Shown here one piece after another: positions 1 to 6,316 of a stretch of DNA of 8,651 bases. The DNA is from Nitrospirota bacterium. Its GTDB lineage: Bacteria > Nitrospirota > CAKKRA01 > 9FT-COMBO-42-15. The DNA is taken from assembly GCA_016195585.1 (NCBI GenBank), contig JACPZJ010000208.1, forward strand, positions 1-8,651, in the 5' to 3' direction. A program made the position numbers and the translations under genes. Each line of letters starts with the position of its first letter. Within the stretch, counting starts at the first letter, position 1. Below the pieces are notes generated by a model. That model did not search any database. It was not told the DNA's origin and saw nothing but the letters and a program-made list of their open reading frames with translations.

Positions 1-56
1 GAAGAGTGAGGAAAGGGGGGTATCAATTTAACACAAACGCAATGAATAAAGTGGCA

Positions 57-108
57 TGGGTAGGGGATGCTTTAGCATCCCATTGGCGACTAAAGTCGCC
101 TCTACCCA
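57..108. repeat. Two-hairpin palindromic repeat, copy 1
   Basis: An outer inverted pair TGGGTAG (57-63) / CTACCCA (102-108) encloses two perfect hairpins. The first is 64-81 (8-bp stem GGGATGCT/AGCATCCC, 2-nt centre) and the second is 85-100 (7-bp stem GGCGACT/AGTCGCC, 2-nt centre). As single-stranded DNA or RNA this would fold into a three-way junction. It lies 33 bp upstream of the CDGSH gene. The 12-mer GTCGCCTCTACC (95-106) recurs in copy 2 at 561-572, which shows that this is a dispersed repeat and not a gene-specific operator. It has no T-run, so it is not a typical intrinsic terminator. Confidence 0.8.
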
Positions 109-141
109 CCGTTTAAATTCAAAAGAAAGGAGAAGGTAAAG

Positions 142-360
142 ATGAATCCTATTATTTTAGAGTTAAAAGAAGGCAGTTATTATTGGTGTAGCTGTGGAAA
201 GTCTAAATCGCAACTATTCTGTGATGGCTCGCACAAAGGTAGCAAATTCAATCCTCTGGAGTTCAAAATATCTGAGGAGAAAAAGGTAGCGCTTTGCAAT
301 TGCAAGCATACTAAAACTGCACCCTTCTGTGATGGCGCTCATAAGAATTCTAAAGGATAA
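142..360 (+). CDS. Double-CDGSH iron-sulfur protein (72 aa)
   Basis: This small soluble protein carries two CDGSH-type motifs. The first has ligands C16, C18, C27 and H31 (CSC...FCDGSH); the second has C52, C54, C63 and H67 (CNC...FCDGAH). In this family each 3-Cys/1-His set binds a redox-active 2Fe-2S cluster, so two clusters are expected, with a role in electron transfer or redox/iron sensing. The second motif has the usual Pro two residues before the third Cys (P61), whereas the first has Leu (L25) there. The ATG start follows a strong AAAGGAG site (126-132) at 9-nt spacing, and the length is normal for prokaryotic tandem-CDGSH proteins. No signal peptide or membrane segment is visible. 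The next open frame, a DoxX relic, follows in the same reading frame directly after the TAA. The family call is firm; the physiological role is unknown. Confidence 0.95.
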   Translation: MNPIILELKEGSYYWCSCGKSKSQLFCDGSHKGSKFNPLEFKISEEKKVALCNCKHTKTAPFCDGAHKNSKG

Positions 361-519
361 AAAACCTTGCAGCGGTGTGGATTTTTTATGAATTGGTTTG
401 GCAACCAACAAGGAGAAGGAATTGAGTATCATATTTTAGCTATAGCGATCGCAGTTGCTTTGATGATCAAGGGCGGTGGTAGGTGGTCAATTGACGAGGT
501 TATATTCAAAAAACAGTAG
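361..519 (+). pseudogene. DoxX-like membrane protein, C-terminal relic
   Basis: Reading in the same frame as the CDGSH gene, the codons from about 379 encode GFFMNWFGNQQGEGIEYHI, then a hydrophobic stretch (LAIAIAVALMI) and KGGGRWSID, ending at TAG 517-519. This strongly resembles the C-terminal third of DoxX-family proteins, small inner-membrane proteins of about 130-150 residues linked to redox functions. The N-terminal two thirds with the other membrane helices is absent: upstream lies the CDGSH gene and no DoxX-like sequence. An ATG at 388 would give 43 aa, but no ribosome-binding site precedes it. The TAG stop lies in the GTAG left end of palindromic repeat copy 2. I read this as a decayed or truncated gene, not a working microprotein. 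DoxX genes often sit near pirin and oxidoreductase genes, which fits the neighbours. The family is recalled from pattern, not searched. Confidence 0.65.
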
Positions 520-572
520 TGGCGGTTTGCGAACCGCCCTTTTGAGGACGACCACATCGGGTCGCCTCTACC
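516..572. repeat. Two-hairpin palindromic repeat, copy 2
   Basis: This has the same layout as copy 1. GTAG (516-519) and CTAC (568-571) form the ends. Inside are hairpin 521-538 (7-bp stem GGCGGTT/AACCGCC, loop TGCG) and hairpin 545-567 (AGG-CGACC / GGTCGCCT with one bulged A at 548, loop of 6). The right end shares the 12-mer GTCGCCTCTACC with copy 1. The element lies immediately upstream of the ribosome-binding site of the oxidase-like gene, so in a transcript it would form a structured leader. It also supplies the TAG that ends the DoxX relic. The arm sequences differ from copy 1 but pairing is kept, which argues that structure is what is conserved. Confidence 0.7.
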
Positions 573-580
573 ATAAAACA

Positions 581-588
581 AAAGGAGG
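581..588 (+). promoter_or_regulatory. Ribosome-binding site fixing the start at 599
   Basis: AAAGGAGG lies 10 nt before the ATG at 599-601. It decides the start of the pyridoxamine-oxidase-like gene. The same frame stays open back to a GTG-type codon at 476, but that stretch runs through the DoxX relic and repeat copy 2. Confidence 0.9.
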
Positions 589-598
589 CTATAAAATT

Positions 599-1042
599 AT
601 GTCAGACAATATCAAGAATGAAGTTTTAAACTATCTAAAAAATCATCTTTACGGAAACCTTGCATCAATTAATTCAAGCGATCCAAAGCAGCCCCATGCA
701 ACTACCATTGCCTATGTTAATGACGGATTTAATCTATACTTTACAACATCTGTCAAGACGCAGAAATTTTCTAATCTGGAAAAGAACCCAAAGGTTGCAA
801 TGACTGTAGATAATGATGAACCAGACTGGATGAAGCTCACAGGGCTACAGATTGAAGGTACAATTGAAATAGTAAAGGAGCAGCAGATACCGCCTGTCTT
901 TGGTATGTATGCAGAAAAGTTCCCTATCATAAAAGGCTTTCCGCCAAATCCTGAATATCGTTTTTTAAAGATAACGCCCAAAAAGATATGGCTGCTTGAT
1001 TACACAAAAGGCTTCGGCCATCGCGAGTATCTTGAATTGTAA
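599..1042 (+). CDS. Pyridoxamine 5'-phosphate oxidase-like FMN-binding protein (147 aa)
   Basis: This looks like a single split-barrel flavin-binding domain of the pyridoxamine 5'-phosphate oxidase-like superfamily. Visible hallmarks are an N-terminal helix, a strand LASINSSDPKQPHATTIAYV (residues 21-40), NLYFTTSVKTQKFSNLEKNPKVAMTV (residues 45-70, the typical K-x-x-NL-x-x-NPKVA phosphate/flavin-binding stretch), then QIEGTIEIV (residues 84-92) and a C-terminal strand with the WLLDY motif (residues 131-135). Length is normal for the small family members, which bind FMN, F420 or heme; many are not true pyridoxine-pathway enzymes, so the substrate is open. The start is chosen at 599 because of the ribosome-binding site and because upstream codons are repeat-derived. 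It is probably co-transcribed with the pirin gene 36 nt downstream. The family call is confident and the reaction unknown. Confidence 0.92.
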   Translation: MSDNIKNEVLNYLKNHLYGNLASINSSDPKQPHATTIAYVNDGFNLYFTTSVKTQKFSNLEKNPKVAMTVDNDEPDWMKLTGLQIEGTIEIVKEQQIPPVFGMYAEKFPIIKGFPPNPEYRFLKITPKKIWLLDYTKGFGHREYLEL

Positions 1043-1058
1043 AAAAACTTTTTTTACA
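1038..1058. repeat. AT-rich perfect palindrome at a stop codon
   Basis: TGTAAAAAAA (1038-1047) and TTTTTTTACA (1049-1058) are perfect inverted arms around a single C, overlapping the TAA of the oxidase-like gene. The stem is nearly all A-T, so it would be a weak terminator at best. It sits just before the pirin ribosome-binding site (GAGGAG near 1062-1067) and could modestly affect downstream translation. Confidence 0.5.
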
Positions 1059-1078
1059 CACGAGGAGTTTTGTAAAGA

Positions 1079-1783
1079 ATGTTAATAAAAGTGCCGTCAG
1101 AGAGCTTATATGTAGCTAATCACGGCTGGCTTGTTAGTCGTTTTCATTTCTCCTTTGCAGAGTATTACAACCCTGACAATATGCGCTTTGGGGCGCTGCG
1201 GGTTTTAAATGATGATATAGTGCAGCCAGCCACTGGTTTTGAGACTCACCCGCATAATAATATGGAAATCGTTTCCTACTGTGTTTCAGGCGAGCTGACT
1301 CATAGAGACAGCATGGGTTACAAGGAGACCCTTAGCCGCGGCGATGTGCAATATATGAGCGCCGGCACAGGATTGACTCACTCTGAGATGAATGAGCCAA
1401 AAGACAAAATCCTGCGCTTTTTACAGATATGGATTTTGCCTGCAAGCCGTGGTTTAAAGACCCAATACGGCTCTAAGAAATATAAAAAGGCTGACCGTCA
1501 TAACAAACTGCTCCATGTTGCTGCTGGCGGGGATATTGATGGCGTTATTAAGATTCATCAGGATGCAAACATTTATGTATCAGAGATTGATGCCGGAAAA
1601 ACAGTTGATTTATTAATTAAACAAGGCAGACAGACCTATTTAGTTTGCATTGAAGGCTCCCTGAGCATTGGAGGAGTAGAACTTAAAGAGCGTGATGCTG
1701 TTAAGATTATAGGCAAAGAAGAGCTCACAATTTCAGCCGCATCCGGCGCTCATTTGCTTGCTATTGAGATGGCTGGCGATTAA
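1079..1783 (+). CDS. Pirin family protein, quercetinase-type bicupin (234 aa)
   Basis: This is a bicupin of the bacterial pirin/YhhW type. The N-terminal cupin carries the full metal-binding set H57, H59, H101 and E103, in the contexts GFETHPHNNMEIVSY and GTGLTHSEMN. These are the residue positions known for YhhW, where the metal site supports quercetin 2,3-dioxygenase activity in vitro. The C-terminal cupin (about residues 145-230) lacks metal ligands, as is usual. The length of about 230 aa matches the family. The ATG is preceded by GAGGAG at suitable spacing. The protein is cytoplasmic, with no signal peptide. It is the last gene of the short + strand group and converges on the two-component operon. 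Bacterial pirins are tied to oxidative or metabolic stress, but the natural substrate here cannot be inferred. Confidence 0.95.
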   Translation: MLIKVPSESLYVANHGWLVSRFHFSFAEYYNPDNMRFGALRVLNDDIVQPATGFETHPHNNMEIVSYCVSGELTHRDSMGYKETLSRGDVQYMSAGTGLTHSEMNEPKDKILRFLQIWILPASRGLKTQYGSKKYKKADRHNKLLHVAAGGDIDGVIKIHQDANIYVSEIDAGKTVDLLIKQGRQTYLVCIEGSLSIGGVELKERDAVKIIGKEELTISAASGAHLLAIEMAGD

Positions 1784-1935
1784 GGTCTTCATATTTTTAT
1801 TGCGGGAGGTTTTACCCTACATCGCCACTCTGATTACTGTCTTCACATTCCCGCGGACATTGAAGTCGCCTCATACAGAAGGCCACATCACCTGCGGGAT
1901 AGGAGGCGCTGTCCTTCACAATATCTTACTCTTTT
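1784..1935. other. Convergent intergenic spacer with GCGGGA repeats
   Basis: This spacer separates the pirin gene from the convergent sigma-54 regulator gene. It contains GCGGGA at 1802-1807 and again at 1894-1899, with the complementary TCCCGC at 1849-1854 between them, so either outer copy could pair with the middle one. It also holds AAGTCGCCTC (1863-1872), a 10-nt match to the right part of repeat copy 1, possibly a degraded relic. There is no clean GC stem with a T-run, so no intrinsic terminator can be assigned for either gene. Confidence 0.4.
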
Positions 1936-3303
1936 TCATCCCTTTACCTCAATGTTTAGGCTCTTTATCTTTCGGTACAGGTGGCTTCTGTCAAGCTGGA
2001 GGTCCTCTGCTGTCTTTGATATGTTCCAGTTGTTTTCACGGAGCCTGCTTGCAATATATTCCCTTTCAAAGGCGTCCACTGCATCCTTAAAGGAGTTGTA
2101 TCTCTGAAACCTGAAATCCCCGGTTTCTGATGGATCTGAATCGCTCCTTAATATCTTCAAAACATCTGCAGTGGCAATCATCGGCGGCTGCACCATTATC
2201 ATCAACCGCTCCACAGCATTCTTTATCTCCCTTACATTGCCGGGCCATGGATACTGTTGAAAGAGTTCTACTGCATCAGCCTCTATCTTCTTTGGCCTTG
2301 CGCCGTTTTCACGGGAGAATTCCATTATAAAGTGATTTATGAGGAGAGGTATATCCTCTTTACGCTCACGAAGGGGAGGGACAGAAATGGGTATTACATT
2401 CAGCCTGTAAAAAAGGTCTTCCCTGAAATTTCCCTTTTTAAGCTCCTCTTTCAGATTTTTGTTTGATGCTGCAATAACCCTTACATCCACTTTTATGGTC
2501 TTTGTTCCTCCTACCCTCTGGAATTCCTGCTCCTGCAATACACGGAGCACCTTTGCCTGTGTGGCAAGGCTCATGTCGCCAATCTCATCAAGAAATATTG
2601 TGCCGCCGTCAGCTAATTCAAATTTCCCTTTTTTCATTGTTGTAGCCCCAGTAAACGCTCCCTTTTCATGGCCAAAGAGTTCGCTTTCTATAAGGGTCTC
2701 TGGTATGGCCGCACAATTCACCTCAACAAAGGGTTTATTTCTTCTCAGGCTTTCACTGTGAATCTTTCTTGCAACTAATTCCTTTCCTGTCCCGTTCTCT
2801 CCTGATATAAGGACGCGGCCATTGCTTGGTCCTGCTATCCTTATCTGTTCCATTAATTGCCCGAATCCTTCGCTCCTGCCTATCAGCTCATATTTCTTTT
2901 CAACCTTCTGTCTTAATAAGAGGTTCTCTTCCTCAAGGCGCTGCTGGTCAATTGCATGTTTAACAATGAGTGAGACCTTTTCAAGCGATAGCGGCTTTTC
3001 TATAAAGTCATAGGCGCCAAGCTTTGTTGCCTTTACTGCTGTCTCTATTGTCCCATGTCCTGACATCATTATTACTATGACCTCTGGCATCTGCTCCTTT
3101 ATCCTTCTTAATACCTCTATGCCGTCTATATCCGGAAGCCAGATATCAAGGAGGACGAGAAGCGGCGCATCCTCCTTTACAAGTTTTAAGGCATCAGCGC
3201 CATTCTCTGCAGTAGATATGCTGTAGCCCTCATCCTGCAGGATAGAAGAGAGTGATTGCAGTATCCCCTTTTCATCATCAACTATTAAGATATGATCCGG
3301 CAT
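1936..3303 (-). CDS. NtrC-family sigma-54 response regulator, NtrX-like (455 aa)
   Basis: Three domains are visible. The receiver domain (residues 4-120) has the acidic pair D9/D10, phospho-acceptor D53 (LLDIWLP), S81 and K103. The AAA+ domain (about 140-370) has Walker A GENGTGKE (168-175), an intact sigma-54-contact loop GAFTGA (215-220), Walker B GGTIFLDE (233-240), the arginine-finger region FREDLFYRLN (293-302) and WPGNVREI (353-360). A Fis-type helix-turn-helix lies at 412-450. Upon phosphorylation it should form an ATP-driven ring that activates sigma-54 RNA polymerase at promoters with upstream binding sites. The ATG has an AAAAGGG site (complement of 3311-3317) 7 nt upstream. It is the last gene of the operon, 194 nt after its presumed kinase, with a repeat element between. 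NtrX-like is favoured over NtrC because the partner is NtrY-like. Targets are unknown. Confidence 0.95.
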   Translation of the reverse strand: MPDHILIVDDEKGILQSLSSILQDEGYSISTAENGADALKLVKEDAPLLVLLDIWLPDIDGIEVLRRIKEQMPEVIVIMMSGHGTIETAVKATKLGAYDFIEKPLSLEKVSLIVKHAIDQQRLEEENLLLRQKVEKKYELIGRSEGFGQLMEQIRIAGPSNGRVLISGENGTGKELVARKIHSESLRRNKPFVEVNCAAIPETLIESELFGHEKGAFTGATTMKKGKFELADGGTIFLDEIGDMSLATQAKVLRVLQEQEFQRVGGTKTIKVDVRVIAASNKNLKEELKKGNFREDLFYRLNVIPISVPPLRERKEDIPLLINHFIMEFSRENGARPKKIEADAVELFQQYPWPGNVREIKNAVERLMIMVQPPMIATADVLKILRSDSDPSETGDFRFQRYNSFKDAVDAFEREYIASRLRENNWNISKTAEDLQLDRSHLYRKIKSLNIEVKG

Positions 3304-3332
3304 AATATAGCCCTTTTAGTATTTTTGCGGTC

Positions 3333-3469
3333 ATTGCGAGTAAAGCGAAGCAATCTGTTGCTCGTGATGAGTGATGCGTGATGGGTAATGAGTTAAGAAA
3401 AAACTCATCACGCATTACAGATTACGCATTACGAAAGGGGATTGCTTTGTCGCTATCACTCCTCGCAAT
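3333..3469. repeat. Nested palindromic (MITE-like) element with heptad arms
   Basis: Outer inverted pairs are ATTGCGAG (3333-3340) with CTCGCAAT (3462-3469) and AAGCAATC (3348-3355) with GATTGCTT (3440-3447). Inside lies a long imperfect inverted repeat, 3364-3394 against 3402-3432, with 23 of 31 positions complementary and a 7-nt A-rich loop. The left arm is a tandem run of heptamers GTGATGA, GTGATGC, GTGATGG, GTAATGA; the right arm is built of related units such as GCATTAC and AGATTAC. TCATTGCGAG-type repeats are common in Nitrospirota and Deltaproteobacteria genomes (recalled, not searched). The element fills the kinase-regulator spacer. No protein is encoded, so if mobile it depends on something else. 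Confidence 0.8.
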
Positions 3470-3497
3470 AACAATAATAAATTCGCGAATTTTTATG

Positions 3498-5696
3498 TTA
3501 TGCTGCCTTGACCGGCAGCTCTATAACAAAGGTCGTACCCTTTGGCTTATTGTCTGTTACCCGTATGTAGCCGTTGTGGTCTGCAATGATCCTGTTTACA
3601 ATGGCAAGGCCGAGGCCGGTGCCTGTCTTCTTCTTGGAAAAATAGGGAAGAAATAGCTTGTCCTTGTCGTCTGGATTTATGCCTGCACCCTCATCTGCCA
3701 CCTCTACCTTTACAAGATTCAGGTCTGAATCATAATGTGTCTTCACCCATACACGGCCCTTGTTATTCATTGCCTCTACAGCATTTTCAAAGAGATTTAC
3801 AAAGACCCTCTTAAACTGCTCCTTATCCACATTAATAACAGGCAGGCCCTTTGCAAAGTTATTTATAATATTGATATCCTTATGCGCGCTCCTGTAAAGC
3901 GGTACGACCTCGTTTATTATTTCGTGGAGGTCGTTTGGCGCGGGCATTGAAGCAGGCATGCGCGCAAAGTTATAAAATTCATTAACAAGGCTTTTTATGC
4001 TGTTGACCTCATGAATAATCGTGTTTGTACATTCATCAAATATCTTATTAAAGTCGCTGGCATTTTCATGAAATTTCTTTCTGAGCCTCTGCGCAGAAAG
4101 CTGTATAGGCGTAAGGGGATTCTTTATTTCATGGGCGATCCTTTTTGCCACCTCCTGCCATGCTGCAACCCTTTGAGCCTTGATCAGCTCGGTAAGGTCC
4201 TCAAAGACAATAACAAGGCCGAGATAGTTATTATCCTCATCCCTTAGCGCCGTAATGTTCAGCCCCAGCCTGAGGGGCTTGTTGTTTAATTCAACCTGTA
4301 ATTCCTCTTCTATTGCGGCCTTACCCTGAGACCTCATCCTATTTATCAGCTCCTGCACCTTGTCAAGGGGTAAAAGATGCAGCGCTGACTGATAATGTTT
4401 CCCAATTACATCTGATGCCGGGATGCCGAGTATCTTTTCTGCGGAGCTGTTAAAGGTAGTAATCCTCCCGTCCTTGTCAACAGATATCACGCCTGTTGCT
4501 ATGCTTTCAAGGACTGTTTCAATATAGCCTCTCCTGCGCTCAAGCTCTATGTTGCCCTTCTGCAGGGAGATATTTGCCTCTGCCAGCCTCTCGTTGCTGA
4601 ATTTGAGATCATCGGTCATCTTATTGAAGGAATTTACAAGCATCCCTATCTCGTCCCTTGCCTTTATATCTACTATCTTGAAATTCAAATCCCCCTGAGC
4701 AATTGCCTGAGTGCCTTCAGCAAGCTTCTGTATCGGCACTGTAATATCCTTTGCAAGATGAAACCCAAACCATGTGCCGGCAAAGATTATAATGAGGGTA
4801 ATAAGGAGGAAGACCATAAGGTAGCTTCCCTTTATGGGGTTCTTGAATGCCTTTAACTGTTTATATTCCTCATATGCCCCTGTTATCTCCTCCATCTTAT
4901 TAACAAGGCTCTGCGGTATATAATAGTTCACCACAACAACACCGACAATATCCTTATAATTAAATGATGAATATATCGGGACAACACCCCTTATTATATC
5001 CCCCTTCCCTGTAGACTGGATATTCGTTAGCTCCTTGCCCTTCAAACCAGTTTTAATAATGTCCTGCTGCGGCCTGATGAATGAACCTTCAGGTATCTGG
5101 GGATTCAGCGCCTTAACAAGCTCTTCTTGCTGTGCGCTGAAAATCTCAACAACGCCGAGATTATACTCCTCTGCCTTTTTTGCCACTACCTCTTTTAAAA
5201 GCTGTCTGTTCTGCTCATCTAAGAGCTCTCCCTCTGTAATTGTCTTGCTTATCTGCTTTGAATAATAAATGGCATTATCCTGCGAATTCTGATAATAGGT
5301 CTGGGCAACCTCAAGAGAGTTTTTTAAGGATTTTTCAACCTGTATATTAAACCAGCTTTCAATAGCAGTTGTAAGGAGGCCGCTTGCAACAATAAAGAGG
5401 AGGACAGACGGTATAAGAACCGCTGAGAGAAAGTATAGAACCAGCCTTGTCCTGAACTTTGCGCCCATAATATTCTGCCTTCTTTCAAGATAGAGCTTTA
5501 TGAAGTTCCTTGAAAGCAGCAAAATAAGGACTATTAAAAGGATGATGTCCACATTAACAAGGGCAAGGATGATTATGTTGTTTGCAAAAAGGGATGGCCC
5601 CTCTATCTTCTGAAAAAAAACCTCTATTGCAGTAAGAACAACAGCCAGAATAAAAAAGGCGAGTGCTACAAGGAGAGGTCTGTAATTCCTGCTCAT
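3498..5696 (-). CDS. NtrY-like membrane sensor histidine kinase (732 aa)
   Basis: Hydrophobic segments at about residues 8-28, 40-62 and 84-110 are followed by an extracytoplasmic region (about 111-290) and a further membrane helix (291-313). Next come a HAMP domain (about 312-366), a coiled linker, a PAS domain (about 390-500), the dimerization/phosphoacceptor domain with H522 in AHEIKNPLTP, and the ATPase domain with N-box NLFENAVEAM (634-643), DEGAGI (668-673) and GTGLGLAI (692-699). This order and length match NtrY-type kinases. It should autophosphorylate on H522 and pass phosphate to the regulator encoded downstream. The start ATG overlaps the stop of the DUF4390 gene (ATGA, 4 nt), implying translational coupling; a GGAG (complement of 5705-5708) lies 8 nt upstream. 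The input signal is unknown; the large periplasmic domain points to an envelope cue, and PAS may add a cytoplasmic one. Confidence 0.95.
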   Translation of the reverse strand: MSRNYRPLLVALAFFILAVVLTAIEVFFQKIEGPSLFANNIIILALVNVDIILLIVLILLLSRNFIKLYLERRQNIMGAKFRTRLVLYFLSAVLIPSVLLFIVASGLLTTAIESWFNIQVEKSLKNSLEVAQTYYQNSQDNAIYYSKQISKTITEGELLDEQNRQLLKEVVAKKAEEYNLGVVEIFSAQQEELVKALNPQIPEGSFIRPQQDIIKTGLKGKELTNIQSTGKGDIIRGVVPIYSSFNYKDIVGVVVVNYYIPQSLVNKMEEITGAYEEYKQLKAFKNPIKGSYLMVFLLITLIIIFAGTWFGFHLAKDITVPIQKLAEGTQAIAQGDLNFKIVDIKARDEIGMLVNSFNKMTDDLKFSNERLAEANISLQKGNIELERRRGYIETVLESIATGVISVDKDGRITTFNSSAEKILGIPASDVIGKHYQSALHLLPLDKVQELINRMRSQGKAAIEEELQVELNNKPLRLGLNITALRDEDNNYLGLVIVFEDLTELIKAQRVAAWQEVAKRIAHEIKNPLTPIQLSAQRLRKKFHENASDFNKIFDECTNTIIHEVNSIKSLVNEFYNFARMPASMPAPNDLHEIINEVVPLYRSAHKDINIINNFAKGLPVINVDKEQFKRVFVNLFENAVEAMNNKGRVWVKTHYDSDLNLVKVEVADEGAGINPDDKDKLFLPYFSKKKTGTGLGLAIVNRIIADHNGYIRVTDNKPKGTTFVIELPVKAA

Positions 5697-6271
5697 GGCT
5701 TCTTCTCCAGTTTAAAGGCTGCAGAATTCGCCCATGATGTATCAATATCAGAAAATGGAATAAAGAATAAGAAGTAGTCAAGAAAGAAGGAGAGCCTTGC
5801 ATCCTTCATCTCTGCCTTTATGCTTACATAATACTCTTCATCAGATTCCAGAACCTTACTTTGCGCCAGAATTATGTTCTCTATCATGGAGACGATCGTC
5901 TTTATTTCACCATAATTCTGGACTATCTTCTCCTTATTTACATTGCCCTGCATCTTTACTGAATATTGCTTCTTTAGCAGGTCATATTTAACAGTATACT
6001 TAACCTCCTTTGAAAGGACATCCTCATCATACCAGCCGCTCCTTTTTTTCTTCAAGACTATCTCATATATAATATCCTTTTCAATGCCGCTGTTTATCTC
6101 ATCCTCAATCTTCTTGTCAAAACCATTAACCAGCCTCGCAGAGGCAATAATGCTGTCTTTATTCAGCACAACATTAATATCAGATATCCTCGCATCACCT
6201 GCAAGGGCTGGAGTAATATAAGAAAATGATATTATATAAATAATAAGTATAACTATATGAATCCTCCTCAT
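5693..6271 (-). CDS. Exported DUF4390 family protein (192 aa)
   Basis: This starts with a clear signal peptide: MRR, a hydrophobic core (residues 4-19) and a likely cleavage after ALA at residue 24. The mature part is a roughly 165-residue domain with a charged middle and a C-terminal hydrophobic stretch (LSFFLDYFLFFIPF, 160-173) followed by SDIDTSW. I recognise this as DUF4390-like; that family is commonly encoded just upstream of NtrY-like kinases. No enzymatic motif is visible. The ATG at 6271 is chosen because AAGGAGA (complement of 6282-6288) lies 10 nt upstream and the signal peptide begins there; the frame also extends to a TTG at 6313, which would put 14 polar residues before the signal peptide. 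It overlaps the kinase gene by 4 nt and follows the peptidase gene by 45 nt. A role as a periplasmic modulator of the kinase is inference only. Confidence 0.8.
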   Translation of the reverse strand: MRRIHIVILIIYIISFSYITPALAGDARISDINVVLNKDSIIASARLVNGFDKKIEDEINSGIEKDIIYEIVLKKKRSGWYDEDVLSKEVKYTVKYDLLKKQYSVKMQGNVNKEKIVQNYGEIKTIVSMIENIILAQSKVLESDEEYYVSIKAEMKDARLSFFLDYFLFFIPFSDIDTSWANSAAFKLEKKP

Positions 6272-6316
6272 GTGCAGCAATTCTCCTTGAGCGCCATATT
6301 TACTATTCACCAATTT

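Noticed and set aside
1..141. Possible 3' end of an upstream gene
   Set aside because: A frame is open through repeat copy 1 to a TAA before 120, but its translation is mostly repeat-derived and unlike any known protein.
445..452. GCGATCGC octamer, identical to the cyanobacterial HIP1 motif
   Set aside because: I noticed only a single occurrence; one palindromic octamer does not support a cyanobacterial origin.
476..598. N-terminal extension of the pyridoxamine-oxidase-like protein
   Set aside because: The added 41 residues run through the DoxX relic and repeat copy 2, while a strong ribosome-binding site and a family-like N terminus mark the ATG at 599.
1758..2090. Open frame over the convergent spacer and regulator 3' end
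   Set aside because: It starts within the pirin gene and runs antisense to the regulator gene, with no recognisable protein features.
3364..3432. CRISPR-like repeat array
   Set aside because: Units are 7 nt, contiguous and inverted across a loop, with no spacers and no cas genes.
3378..3656. Plus-strand open frame across the heptad element
   Set aside because: Its codons come from the palindromic repeat and the antisense of the kinase C terminus; no ribosome-binding site.
6272..6313. Upstream TTG start for the DUF4390 protein
   Set aside because: It would place 14 polar residues before the signal peptide; the ATG at 6271 has its own well-spaced AAGGAGA. An AAAGGGG near the TTG leaves slight doubt.
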